DNA of 11,505 nt from Candidatus Wallbacteria bacterium (GCA_016199905.1 JACQFU010000338.1:1-11505); one strand, 5' to 3'; counted from the first letter of the stretch, positions 1 to 9,200 are shown. Numbers and translations: made by a program. Notes: a model not told the origin generated them from the letters alone.

Positions 1-18
1 AGGTGAGGAGAGGGCTCG

Positions 19-1392
19 CTACCGCGACGTCCAGCCGCGCACGCTGGGGAGGAAAAGCAAGCCGAGCAACAGGAGCGAGACCGGCGTGTTGACGACTCCC
101 ACCGTTCGAAGCTCGTTGGCTTGTAGGGCTGCCAGCGCCGCAAGAGACCAGCTCTTTCCGCGCCAAAGATCGACGCCGGCGGCCAAGCGGACCACGGCCA
201 GCGCCACCACCGCCAGGCCCCTAGGCGGCTGGTCGACCACCAGCGGCAGGGAGAAGTAGAGCAGCGCCAATGCGGCGGCGGCGTGCAGAAAGGCCATCGG
301 AGCGACTGCGGCGGGGCGCGCGGCGACCGGGTGCGCAGGCGCCGAAGGCCGAATCAGCAACTCGCCGCACGCGTGACATCGAGTCGCGGCCGCGGGCAGC
401 TCCTCGCCGCAGACGGCACACTTTCTCGGCGGGCGGGCAACCTGGACGCGGCGCTTCGAAGGCGAGGCTGTCGCTTGCACGGGCGCCGCCGGAGGAATCG
501 CGTCGGGTCGCGACGTCTCGAGCCGCACGGTTGCCGCCGCGGGCTTGGCGGCGGCCGGGGGCGCGGGCGCAGCGGGCGGCGCCGTGCCGAGTGCAAGCTC
601 CAGGTCGCGCACGTCCTGCGGCACTTTGAACATCGCGCCCGAGGGCACGTCCATCTCTGGGGTCTCGCCGTGCACCCGCGGCTTGGTGTCCAGCGACGCG
701 GTCGGATCGCCCAGGAAGTTGTCCCAGGCGATGCGGAAGCCGGGCGGGGAGTCCTCGGCCGGCGCTGCTGTGTCGGCCGGCTGCGCTGCTGCTGCGGCAG
801 CCTCGGGTTGGGGCGTTGGCACTGCCGGCGGCGTGGGCGCGAGCTGCTCGACCCACTGCGCGGCGTAGGCCCGAACCAGCTCGTCGGGCGAGTCGAGCGC
901 CGCGCGCAGTATCGGCAAGCCCGCTGCGCCCAGGGCCGTGGCTGCGTAGCGTACAGCCGAACGGCGTACCCATTCATGAGCGCTTCCGACCATGCGACTC
1001 AAATGGTCCGCCAGCACCTCTGGTCGCAACGTGCCGAGGATGGTCCGGGCCGACTGGAGCACGGCCGGCTCCGGGTCCGCCGTCGCCGCCCGCACCAGCA
1101 AAGGCACGGCTCCGACCACGCGCATCCTCGCCAGCGCCTTGAGCGTCTCCAGCCGCACGACGGCGTCGGGGTCCTCCGAAAAGCGCGCCAGCAACCGGCC
1201 GTCGTTGGGGCCGCCCAGGTAGCCCACGGCTCGAACCATCGCCGCGCGGAGCGTCGGTCCGGAGGGCTGGGACAGCCGGTGAGCCAGCGCCGGAAGCGCC
1301 TCTCGCTGGCGCAGCTCGGACACTTCCCTCAGCGCGGCGAGCGCGTCGGGCTCGGGTCCGGCCAGGGTCAGCCCCAGTTCCGCCGCGTCCAA
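19..1392 (-). CDS. HEAT-repeat protein with zinc ribbon and C-terminal membrane helices
   Basis: No specific function is recognised. Residues about 15-185 are helical repeats of HEAT type, with recurring 'D..VR..A..AL' patterns such as DPDAVVRLETLKALARM (74-90) and EWVRRSAVRYAATAL (140-154). An Ala/Pro-rich linker (about 186-320) follows. A four-cysteine zinc ribbon comes next (C325, C328, C339, C342; CxxC-x10-CxxC). The C-terminus is strongly hydrophobic, with likely membrane helices at about 363-386, 392-409, 413-425 and 433-450. The start is a TTG at 1390-1392, chosen because a perfect AGGAGG lies 8 nt upstream and the reading begins just before the first repeat. It lies 30 bp behind the large TPR gene on the same strand, so the two are probably one operon. 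HEAT repeats usually bind other proteins, so a membrane-tethered adaptor or scaffold is the most I would infer. The gene is confident; the function is open. Confidence 0.85.
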   Translation of the reverse strand: MDAAELGLTLAGPEPDALAALREVSELRQREALPALAHRLSQPSGPTLRAAMVRAVGYLGGPNDGRLLARFSEDPDAVVRLETLKALARMRVVGAVPLLVRAATADPEPAVLQSARTILGTLRPEVLADHLSRMVGSAHEWVRRSAVRYAATALGAAGLPILRAALDSPDELVRAYAAQWVEQLAPTPPAVPTPQPEAAAAAAQPADTAAPAEDSPPGFRIAWDNFLGDPTASLDTKPRVHGETPEMDVPSGAMFKVPQDVRDLELALGTAPPAAPAPPAAAKPAAATVRLETSRPDAIPPAAPVQATASPSKRRVQVARPPRKCAVCGEELPAAATRCHACGELLIRPSAPAHPVAARPAAVAPMAFLHAAAALALLYFSLPLVVDQPPRGLAVVALAVVRLAAGVDLWRGKSWSLAALAALQANELRTVGVVNTPVSLLLLGLLFLPSVRGWTSR

Positions 1393-1400
1393 TTCAGCAG

Positions 1401-1406
1401 CCTCCT
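1401..1406 (-). promoter_or_regulatory. Ribosome binding site fixing a TTG start
   Basis: On the minus strand this reads AGGAGG, a full match to the anti-Shine-Dalgarno core, with 8 nt to the TTG at 1392-1390. It sits in the 30-bp gap after the TPR gene stop. It supports the unusual TTG start of the HEAT/zinc-ribbon gene over internal ATG or GTG codons. Confidence 0.75.
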
Positions 1407-1422
1407 ATTCCTGCGTTTTGCC

Positions 1423-4400
1423 TCACTCGAGGCGGCTCTCCAGGTATCGTGGCGCAGCCTTCGACCACCAGGCCGAGAGCGTCTGGTGAGCCCTTGCCAG
1501 GTCCTCGGCCAGCGGCAGCTGCGGCAGATCGATGTCGACGCCAGCCCGCTGGGCCAGGTCCTGAGCGCACTGCCGTCCCACACGTTCCATTTTCACGCCG
1601 TCGAGCATCGCCTCCACGGCCTCCGGAAAGGGGTTGGCCCGGATCGCTTCCAGCACCGATCCCAGGTTCTGATTCTCCGCCCGACCGAGCCATTCCTTCA
1701 GGAGCCGCCCGTCGCGGCTGATCTTCAGATCCGTGGGGGCCGCAACGGCGTTGGCCAAGCCCTTGCCCATGGCGCCGAGCTGGCGAGTGATGGCATCCCG
1801 GCCTCTCCTCCGGTAGTCCATCCCGCGGGTCGAGTCGCCGTAGGAGTTGAAGGCGTTGGCAAGCTCCATCAGATAGCCGGCGTCGGCAAGGGCCTCCGGA
1901 GGGGACTTGTCGGCCAGGTTGCCGGCCAGGTCCTTCCGCCCCGCTTCCAGGAGCACCTTGATGGGCCGCCAGCCTTCGGGGCTGCCCGACGGGTAACGCT
2001 GCGCGTACTTCTCGTACCAGCCAAGTCCCTCGTCGACTTTGCCGTCGTGGATCAGGAAGCGTCCCGTTAGAAGCAGAGCGTCGCCCTTCCATTGCTCCAT
2101 TGCGCGGGCCTGATCCACCAGAGGCCGCGCATCCTCCACCTTGCCCAGATCCAGCATCCGATCGGCAATCCGGCAGAGCGCGGCGACCTGCGCCAGGGAA
2201 TCGGACTTGTGCAGGCGCATCATCTCGGCGGCTTGACGGGCCTTCCCGAGGCGGTCGCCCGACATGTAAAGGTTGAGGAGGGTGAAGATCGCCGAGTCGG
2301 GATCGGGGAAGCTGGTCGCGGCTTCGTTCAGGATCCGGGCGGCCGAAGCGATGGCTCCGCGGTCCATCAGGATCGCCGCCTCGGTCGTGGCGAGCACGTC
2401 GGCCTTCGGGAGCGCCTTCCGGGCGCGTTCGATCTCTGCCTTCAGCTCGGGCCACGGCAGCCGGGCCGCGGCGTTGGCCAGCCTCAGCGCCCAGAGGCCT
2501 ACGTCCCACGGATCGACCGAAAGCTCGAATTCCAGCGACAGGGCGGAGTGTTGGGCCAGGGCCGGTGACTGGGCCATCACGCCCAGCGACTCGCGCACTA
2601 GGCCGAAACAGGGGCTGCCCAGGTCCCACGCGAGGCGCGCGGCCCGTCCCCGGGCCTGCCGCATGCCGCTCTCGAAGCTCGCCGTGCTGGCCCAGGGGTC
2701 GGCCGGGTCCTCCGACGAAGCCTGCACTTTCCAGCTCTGCAACCGTCCTGTGCGGTCGGCGGCGGCCAGGGCGGCCATCATGTTGGGAACGGCCTGGCTC
2801 TCGGGCAAGGCGTCGCGGGCAGCCTCCAAGACGGCTTTGGCCTCCTCGGGCACGCCCCAGAGCGTTGCGGCAACGACGGCGTACTCCACGGCCGGCAGCC
2901 CGAGCAGCTCACAGCGAACGGCCCGCGCGCGAGCGGGCGTCAGCCCCGGCTCCAGGTCGCCTCGCGCCGATGGGTCCGGAGGCGGCGGAGGCAGCTTTGC
3001 GGCCCGCTGCTGAAGCATCGGGACAGCCCACGAGGCAGTCCGGCGGATGTCGATCTTGCGTGAGTTGGCGGGGACGGAATCCTCCTCGCCGGCCGCGAGG
3101 AACATGCTCGAGACTTGTCGCCCGCCTCCCACACCGAGCTGCCGGGCGATTCCCAATGTCCAGTAGGCCATCGGGACCTGCTCCTTGTAGAAGGGCGGGA
3201 TGCGATTGGCGATCAGGCGAGCCTTTGAGGAACGTTCCAGCGCGACGATGAAGAGCAGGCGGTGGCGCGTGTCGGCGGCAAGCGCCTGCCAGTCGCCGGT
3301 GCAGGCGGCCTCGAGTGCCCGCGCATCGGCGTCGCCCGCGGCCAGAGCGGGTGCCAGCGCACGATGCGCAGCCTCGGCGTGACGCGCCAGCAGGTGACCC
3401 AACGCTCGAGCCATCTGCGCTTGCGGGTCCCGGGGGGTCAGGGCAAGCGCGAGCGCGGCGACGGCGGAGCCGCGGATCAGCAGTCGGGGTCCCATCGGGA
3501 GGTTTCCGTGCGCCAGGTAATAGCCGAGGATCGAGAGCGGCTCGGAAAAGCAGGCCAGCGCCAGCGGATCTCGAGCGCGGGCGCGAATCGACTTTCCCTG
3601 GGCTTGGATCTCCTTCAGCAACGCCGCGGGAGGCGCAGGCGGCCCCAGCAGCGAGGCCTTGTTTGCAGCCCCGGGTTTGAACGAAATGCCCAGTTTTTCG
3701 AGTCCTTGCTTGCAGGCGCCGACGACGGCTTCGGCGGCGGCCTGCGGGTCTTTGGCGTCGAGCGAGGCGCCGGCGAGCTCCACGGCTTCCGAGCCGCCGG
3801 TAGAGTCGGGACAGTGTTTGAGTTGGAATCGAAAGCCCGTGGTCTCCGAGCCCGACACCATCGGCACCAGTAGGTGTTTGGCACCGGCGGCAGCGCCGAA
3901 TCGGCGCAATCCCACGGCTGTCGGCGGCTGGAGCAGCTTGGGGTCGACGCCCTTCGGACCCACCAGAGCATCCGAGTCCCAGGGATCGAGACACGCCTTT
4001 TGTCCGAGCAGGCTGAGGGACAGGGCCAGGAAGTCTCGCGTCCAGCGCCACTGATAGCCGTCGAGAGCGGTCTCGGCCGGTTCGGGGGTGGGCACGATGG
4101 CCCACAACTCGCCGGCAGAGCCTGGCGGCCCGGCAATCGCAACCGGTTCCGGAGGTGGCTTCGCCGTGGTGATGGGAACTGCCGGTTTCCCCGCCGGCTT
4201 CGGCGCCGCCTCCAGGCCCCCGGACCGGATCTTCGACAGTCGCGCTTGCAGGCGGCCCATTCGAGGTCCGTCCTTCAGCGCCGTGGCCGCCAGGACGGCG
4301 ACGGTTCGCTCGTAGTGCGGCTTGGCCGCCGAGAAGTCGCCCTGCTGGAACGACAGGTCTCCCAGCGCCTCCTCGGCCTGCGCGACGGCCAGGTGGTTCT

Positions 4401-4938
4401 TGCCGTAGTGACGTTCTCGCAGGACCAGCGCGTCCTCGAGCTGCTCCCGCGCGCCGGCCAGGTCGCCCTTCGACAGAAGCACCTGGCCGAGGCAGTACGT
4501 CGCCTCCGCCACGTCCGGATGGTTGGCGCCGGCGTTGCGCTTGGAGCGGTCCAGAAGCTGCCTGGCTAGCTGGAGGGCCTCGTCGTGCTTTCCGGCGTCG
4601 GCCAGGGCGTAGATCTTCTGGATCTCGGCCTGCGACTCGCTCGACTGATCGTCCGCAGGCGCTTCGGAGGCGACCGTCCGCTCGGACGCCGGGAACTTCG
4701 ACATCGCGAGCTTGACGTGAACGGTGAAAAGCTCCGCGAAGGTCGGCACTCGCAGAACGTGCAGCACCGCCACCAGAAGGAGCAGGCCGAGGGCTCTTGC
4801 CGAGTTGCCAGCCACTGCATTGAGGCCTTCGCGCCGGGGTCCGCCCGTCCCCCGCTCGCGGCGGCTCGTAGAAGAAAGTGTATCACGCAGCACCGGTCCC
4901 GCGGCGTCGGGAGCGACCCAGGATCGTGGGGAAATCAT
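1423..4938 (-). CDS. Large membrane-anchored TPR-repeat protein
   Basis: A 1171-residue protein of unknown specific function. A hydrophobic stretch at about 50-63, preceded by Arg-rich sequence, looks like a signal anchor, which would place most of the chain outside the cytoplasm. Residues about 105-220 hold TPRs of the kinesin-light-chain type: GKHDEALQLARQLL, then HPDVAEATYCLGQVLLSKGD, then NHLAVAQAEEALGDLSFQQG. A Pro/Ala linker (240-275) leads to a region at about 275-420 whose pattern (GAKHLLVPMVSG with following strands) recalls the TolB-N/FlgO-like domain often paired with TPRs; this is inference. From about 490 to 1055 further degenerate TPR-like helices follow, clearest at 840-980. 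A run of six prolines lies near 650-655. The ATG at 4936-4938 gives the longest frame but a weak GGAG as ribosome site. A GTG at 4813-4815 (residue 42), just before the hydrophobic stretch, is a real alternative. It is the first gene of a likely operon with the HEAT gene downstream. Confidence 0.85.
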   Translation of the reverse strand: MISPRSWVAPDAAGPVLRDTLSSTSRRERGTGGPRREGLNAVAGNSARALGLLLLVAVLHVLRVPTFAELFTVHVKLAMSKFPASERTVASEAPADDQSSESQAEIQKIYALADAGKHDEALQLARQLLDRSKRNAGANHPDVAEATYCLGQVLLSKGDLAGAREQLEDALVLRERHYGKNHLAVAQAEEALGDLSFQQGDFSAAKPHYERTVAVLAATALKDGPRMGRLQARLSKIRSGGLEAAPKPAGKPAVPITTAKPPPEPVAIAGPPGSAGELWAIVPTPEPAETALDGYQWRWTRDFLALSLSLLGQKACLDPWDSDALVGPKGVDPKLLQPPTAVGLRRFGAAAGAKHLLVPMVSGSETTGFRFQLKHCPDSTGGSEAVELAGASLDAKDPQAAAEAVVGACKQGLEKLGISFKPGAANKASLLGPPAPPAALLKEIQAQGKSIRARARDPLALACFSEPLSILGYYLAHGNLPMGPRLLIRGSAVAALALALTPRDPQAQMARALGHLLARHAEAAHRALAPALAAGDADARALEAACTGDWQALAADTRHRLLFIVALERSSKARLIANRIPPFYKEQVPMAYWTLGIARQLGVGGGRQVSSMFLAAGEEDSVPANSRKIDIRRTASWAVPMLQQRAAKLPPPPPDPSARGDLEPGLTPARARAVRCELLGLPAVEYAVVAATLWGVPEEAKAVLEAARDALPESQAVPNMMAALAAADRTGRLQSWKVQASSEDPADPWASTASFESGMRQARGRAARLAWDLGSPCFGLVRESLGVMAQSPALAQHSALSLEFELSVDPWDVGLWALRLANAAARLPWPELKAEIERARKALPKADVLATTEAAILMDRGAIASAARILNEAATSFPDPDSAIFTLLNLYMSGDRLGKARQAAEMMRLHKSDSLAQVAALCRIADRMLDLGKVEDARPLVDQARAMEQWKGDALLLTGRFLIHDGKVDEGLGWYEKYAQRYPSGSPEGWRPIKVLLEAGRKDLAGNLADKSPPEALADAGYLMELANAFNSYGDSTRGMDYRRRGRDAITRQLGAMGKGLANAVAAPTDLKISRDGRLLKEWLGRAENQNLGSVLEAIRANPFPEAVEAMLDGVKMERVGRQCAQDLAQRAGVDIDLPQLPLAEDLARAHQTLSAWWSKAAPRYLESRLE

Positions 4939-4980
4939 TGGGACGGGTCTCCGCGCCCAACGAGAAGCCGCATCAATCCT

Positions 4981-5002
4981 GGGCGGACGCAGAGGCCCGC
5001 CC
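4981..5002. repeat. Short inverted repeat GGGCGG / CCGCCC
   Basis: GGGCGG (4981-4986) and CCGCCC (4997-5002) are exact reverse complements separated by 10 nt, between the divergent TPR and glutamate dehydrogenase genes. A terminator would not be expected between divergent starts, so this could be an operator, part of a leader, or a lone copy of an extragenic palindrome. Six base pairs in GC-rich DNA can arise by chance, so confidence is low. I saw no second copy in the window. Confidence 0.3.
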
Positions 5003-5070
5003 TACTTTGGGTTCACGTAGCGATGCGCTTTTCCAAATTCCAGCGTCGTTCCAAAGCGGCGCCCGGTCGA

Positions 5071-5099
5071 TTGACTTTGCTTTACTGCTCTGCTATTTT
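5071..5099 (+). promoter_or_regulatory. Sigma-70-type promoter for glutamate dehydrogenase
   Basis: TTGACT (5071-5076; five of six match to TTGACA) and TATTTT (5094-5099; four of six match to TATAAT) are separated by exactly 17 bp. The block sits in a locally AT-rich patch that stands out from the GC-rich surroundings. Transcription would start near 5106, giving a leader of about 43 nt before the ATG at 5149. I found no equally good promoter on the minus strand for the divergent TPR gene. Confidence 0.6.
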
Positions 5100-5148
5100 C
5101 AGGCTCCCCCGCGGCTGCCTGCGGGGCACTTTCTCATCGTCGATTGCC

Positions 5149-6195
5149 ATGGAACCCTCTCTCAAGAAAACGTTCGCTGCCGCCCGGTCACGGCTGCCAG
5201 CCGAGGAGCAAGCCCTCTTCGCCAGCTTCGCCGAGTGCTACTTCCCCGCCATACCCAAACGCTATCGCGGGTTTCTCGACGGCGACGACCTGACCGAGTT
5301 CCTCCTGGGCCGATGGCAGTTCATCAAGCCGCCGCTCCAGGGCTGGTGCGACGTTCGGGTCTACAACCCGGTTGGTAGTCAGGAATCTTGGAACGTCAAC
5401 ATCACGGTCCTGGAGGCGCGATTGGCCGATCGTCCCTTCATCGTCGACTCGCTCAAGGAGCTTCTGCGAGTCCGGGGACTCGAGATCCAGATGACGATTC
5501 ACCCCGTGCTCGTCGTCGAGCGCGACGATGGGGGCGCTGTCCGCAGCATCGCCAGCGGCAAGAGCAGCGGCAGTCGCGAGGCCTTCGTCTACCTGCATTT
5601 CGACCACATCGAGTCGCCCTCGGACCAGGAGAACCTGCAACAGGCGACGTGCGACGTGTTGCAGATGGTTTGTGCGGCCGTCGACGGCTATAGCCACGCC
5701 CAGGTCGCGGTCCGCCAGGTCGCTGACGGGTTGATGGAGCGCCCCGAACTGTATCCCGGAGGCCGTTCGACGCAGGAACAAAAGCGCGACTTCTTCCTGT
5801 GGCTCCTCGACGGCAATTTCACGTTCCTGGCCGTGAGGCGGTTGGTGCGCAAGGGCGAGGAGTTCGTGACGGAGCACGGCTCGGAGTGGGGGCTTTTCAG
5901 CAAGGATCGCACGCCTCCGGGCTTCGTCCAGCGGCTCGACGACGAGCTGGCGGCCACTTTCCAGGCGGCGCTGGCTCGGGAGTTCACGCTGACCGTCACG
6001 CGGATCGACCTCCACTCGCCGGTGCACCGCCTCCTCGGCGCTCCTGGAGAAGCCCAACCGCATCCCCCTCGTCCGCGACAAGATTGCGGAGGTTCTGAAG
6101 ACCCTCGGATTCCTGGAAAACTCGTACTCCTACAAGACGGCGTTCTCGATCCTGACGACGCTCCCCAAGGAAGCGCTCTTCAACTCCACCAATGA
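5149..6195 (+). CDS. NAD-glutamate dehydrogenase, N-terminal part (frameshifted)
   Basis: This is the N-terminal regulatory part of the large (about 180 kDa class) bacterial NAD-dependent glutamate dehydrogenase, which converts glutamate to 2-oxoglutarate and ammonia in the cytoplasm. Family-like features are LPAEEQALFASFAECYF (residues 18-34) and the first ACT-like domain starting at VRVYNP and including RPFIVDSLKELL (about 65-120). Residues 285-294 read RIDLHSPVHR, the last clear family match. After about residue 298 the frame reads a Pro-rich nonsense tail to a stop at 6193-6195, while the correct protein continues in the next frame. The ATG at 5149 was chosen because similarity begins close to it and a good promoter lies about 50 bp upstream. 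No convincing Shine-Dalgarno precedes it, and the open frame runs further upstream, so an earlier in-frame start (for example ATG 5023) cannot be excluded. Identity is confident; whether the break is real is not. Confidence 0.8.
   Translation: MEPSLKKTFAAARSRLPAEEQALFASFAECYFPAIPKRYRGFLDGDDLTEFLLGRWQFIKPPLQGWCDVRVYNPVGSQESWNVNITVLEARLADRPFIVDSLKELLRVRGLEIQMTIHPVLVVERDDGGAVRSIASGKSSGSREAFVYLHFDHIESPSDQENLQQATCDVLQMVCAAVDGYSHAQVAVRQVADGLMERPELYPGGRSTQEQKRDFFLWLLDGNFTFLAVRRLVRKGEEFVTEHGSEWGLFSKDRTPPGFVQRLDDELAATFQAALAREFTLTVTRIDLHSPVHRLLGAPGEAQPHPPRPRQDCGGSEDPRIPGKLVLLQDGVLDPDDAPQGSALQLHQ
6024..6050 (+). other. Frameshift and probable internal deletion in glutamate dehydrogenase
   Basis: Frame 1 gives RIDLHSPVHRLL up to about 6036. 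Frame 2 resumes sensible protein at 6038 with ALLEKPNRIPLVRDKI (6038-6085). Frame 2 has a TGA at 5990-5992 and frame 1 a TGA at 6193-6195, so the switch must lie between them. As I recall the family, about 30 or more residues separate these two motifs, including a stretch like 'DY..V...GEHRFLGLFTS.A'. Here only about four codons do. That suggests loss of a stretch of DNA whose length is not a multiple of three, not a single-base error. CTCCT occurs twice here (6031-6035 and 6041-6045), a possible short-homology junction. I see no slippery heptamer that would suggest programmed frameshifting. Confidence 0.65.
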
Positions 6196-6223
6196 GGATC
6201 TGATCGAGGAGGTCGACACGCTG

Positions 6224-9200
6224 ATGTCGGCCGAGGACGGCGAAGAGGTTCTCATCAGCTTGCGCCCCAAGCCCGAGAAGAACCGGATGTCCGTCGCGAT
6301 CCGGATGCCCGACCGCAACTACTCCATCCCGGTGAGGGATCGGGTGCTGGCCCGACTCAGGGCCGAGCTGCACCCGACGGTGATGCGCGAGTATCACTGT
6401 TACGGCGAGGGAGGCGTGAGCCGGCTTCACGTCTACATGTTCGGGCCTCGGTTTCCCGAGGACTCGCGGCGGCTGTGGCAGCTTGGGGAGGAGCTGGAGG
6501 ACGTCGTGCGAACGTGGCAGGAGCGTCTGATCATCTCGATCGATGAACTGTGGCACGGCCCCACGGGCAAGGAGTTGAGCCGGGTTTACGCCAACGCATT
6601 CCCGCCGACCTACCAGGCTTCCAACAGCGTCGAGTCGGCCATCTGGGATCTGCGCCACCTGGAGCAGCTCACCCGGGTCGGGCCCATTCAGGTCGGGATT
6701 TTCCGTGAGAAGCGCCAGCCGGACAGCGGAGGGGAGACCACGGAGGTCCGAATATACAGGCGGGAGAAGGTGATGCTCTCGGACATCATGCCGATCCTGT
6801 CGAACCTCGGTTTGATGGTAGTCGAGGAGCGCACGGCGGAGGTCAAGCTCCTGGCGCCGGGCCCGGCCTACATCCATGCGTTCCAGGTCCGGTGCGGCGA
6901 CGGCCAGCCGATCCCGGAGGATCGGATGGCGCCCCTGTCGGACTACCTCAAGATGGTCCGTCTCGGGCTGGCCGACAGCGATCCGCTAAACGGCCTCGTG
7001 CTGGCTGCCGGGGTTTCGTGGCCGGCCGCCGACCTCTTCATCGCCTACCGCAACTTGATGTTGCAGCTCCGGCGGACCAGTTCGATCCTGGCGATCAACG
7101 AGGCGTTGCTGAAGTATCCCCTCGTGACTCAATCGCTCTACCAGCTCTTCGATGCGCGATTCAATCCGGCCCATGGGGACAGGCGGCACGGACTGCTGAA
7201 CTCGGCGCGCGAGGACACGGCTCGCCACCTGGAAAAGGTCGACAGCATCAGCGCGGACCGCGTCCTGCGCGCGATGCGAGACCTGATCGAGGCGACGCTC
7301 CGGACCAACTTCCATCTGGAAAAGAAGCCCGAAGAGCGGTGCATCAGTCTCAAGATCGCCAGCGGTCTGGTGCCCGACATCCCCGCGCCGAAGCCGCATT
7401 GCGAGATTTACGTGCACGCCCCGGGAGTGGAGGCGGTGCACCTGCGTGGCGGCAAGGTGGCCCGCGGCGGTATCCGCTGGAGCGATCGGCCCGACGACTT
7501 CCGCACCGAGATCTTGGGTCTGATGAAAACCCAGATGGTGAAGAACTCCGTCATCGTGCCCGTGGGCTCCAAGGGCGGCTTCGTGCTGAAGCGCTCTTTC
7601 CCGGACCGCAAGAGCACCAACGAGGAAATGGTCCGGCAGTACACCGTCTTCATGCACGGCTTGCTCGATCTCACCGACAACATGATCCAGGGCAAGACGG
7701 TGCCCCCGCCCGGGCTCGTCTGTCACGACGAACCCGACCCGTACTTGGTCGTGGCCGCGGACAAGGGCACCGCGAACATGTCGGACACGGCCAACTCAAT
7801 CTCCAAGTCCTTCGGGTTTTGGCTGGGCGACGCCTTCGCGTCCGGTGGCAGCGCCGGCTACTCCCACAAGGCGATGGGGATCACCGCCCGGGGGGGCTGG
7901 GAGTGCGTCAAACGCCACTTCCGGGAGATGGGAATCGATCTCGAGACCCACGAGATCTCCTGTGTCGGCATCGGGGACATGTCGGGCGACGTCTTTGGCA
8001 ATGGGATGCTGCTGTCGCGAAAGCTGAAGTTGCTGGCCGCCTTCGACCATCGCCACATCTTCATCGATCCCGACCCGGACCCCGAGGCGAACTTCTTGGA
8101 GCGCGAGAGGCTCTTCAAGCTGCCGGTCAGCTCCTGGGCTGACTACAACCGGGAGCTGCTCAGCGCGGGCGGCGGCATCTTCAACCGCGGTGAGAAGAGG
8201 ATCGTCCTGAGCCAGGAGGCGCAGGATCTTCTGGGGATCGAGCAAGAGGCAGTCAACGGCGAGGAGTTGATCCGCTGCATCCTTCGTTGCAAGTGCGATC
8301 TACTCTGGAACGGCGGCATCGGCACCTACATCAAGAGCAGCCGGGAGACGAACCTCGACGTGGGCGACAAGACCAACGACGATGTGCGCGTCAATGCGGC
8401 GCAGGTGAGGGCGCTGGTCATCGGCGAGGGCGGCAATCTGGGAGTGACGCAGCAAGGCCGCATCGAGTACGCCCGCAAGGGCGGCCGCATCAACACCGAC
8501 GCCATCGACAACTCCGGCGGCGTCGACTGCTCGGACCACGAAGTAAACCTGAAAATCCTCTTCAAGCTCTTGCTGGAAGAGGGGCTCATTCGCGACGAGG
8601 CCGAACGCAATCGTGTGCTGGCCGAGTTGACCGATCAGGTCGGCGCGGCTGTCTTGCAGAACAATTTCCTGCAAAGCGCGCTGCTGTCGATGGACGAGCA
8701 GCGGAGCAAGGAAGATGTGGAGCCCTTCATCGGTCTCATCGATTTCCTCGTGAAGCGTGGGTTGATCGATCGAGACAAGGATCACGTCCCCTCCGACGAG
8801 GACTTGCGAGCTTCCAGGACGCTGGGGCAGGCGATTCCCCGCCCCGTGCTGGCCCTGTTGACAGGCTGGGCCAAGAAAGTTCTGTTCGACCAAATTCTCG
8901 AAGGCCCCTTGCCCGACCGGGACTACTACAACAAGTACTTCATCGAGTACTTCCCGTGTTCGGTCTGGGAGCGCTTTGGCGAGGTCTGCCTGCGCCACCA
9001 CCTGCGCCGCGAGATCATCGCCACAAACCTTGCCAACCGGGTGCTGAACCAGGCGGGCGTCGCGTTTGTCCACCGGCTCTGCCAGGAATCGGGCGACGAC
9101 GTGGCGGAGGTCGTCCGCATTTACATCCTCATCACGGACTTGCTCGAGGCCGATCGGCTGCGCGCCGAGATCCATGCCCTGGACAAGAAGACTCCTGCGA

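Noticed and set aside
283..2070. Long plus-strand open frame of 595 codons
   Set aside because: It lies antisense to the HEAT and TPR genes, crosses both, and reads Arg/Gly/His-rich sequence with no domain. It is a shadow produced by GC-rich codon bias.
4585..5148. Upstream extension of the glutamate dehydrogenase frame
   Set aside because: The frame stays open but is antisense to the TPR gene for most of its length, includes the promoter, and has no family similarity before the residues following the ATG at 5149.
6024..6050. Programmed ribosomal frameshifting in glutamate dehydrogenase
   Set aside because: No slippery heptamer or stop-coupled shift site is visible, and the apparent loss of a conserved segment is better explained by deletion or misassembly.
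6892..8142. Second plus-strand frame of 416 codons within the dehydrogenase
   Set aside because: Arg/Gly/Pro-rich product overlapping the catalytic motifs of the real frame, with no ribosome site or domain.
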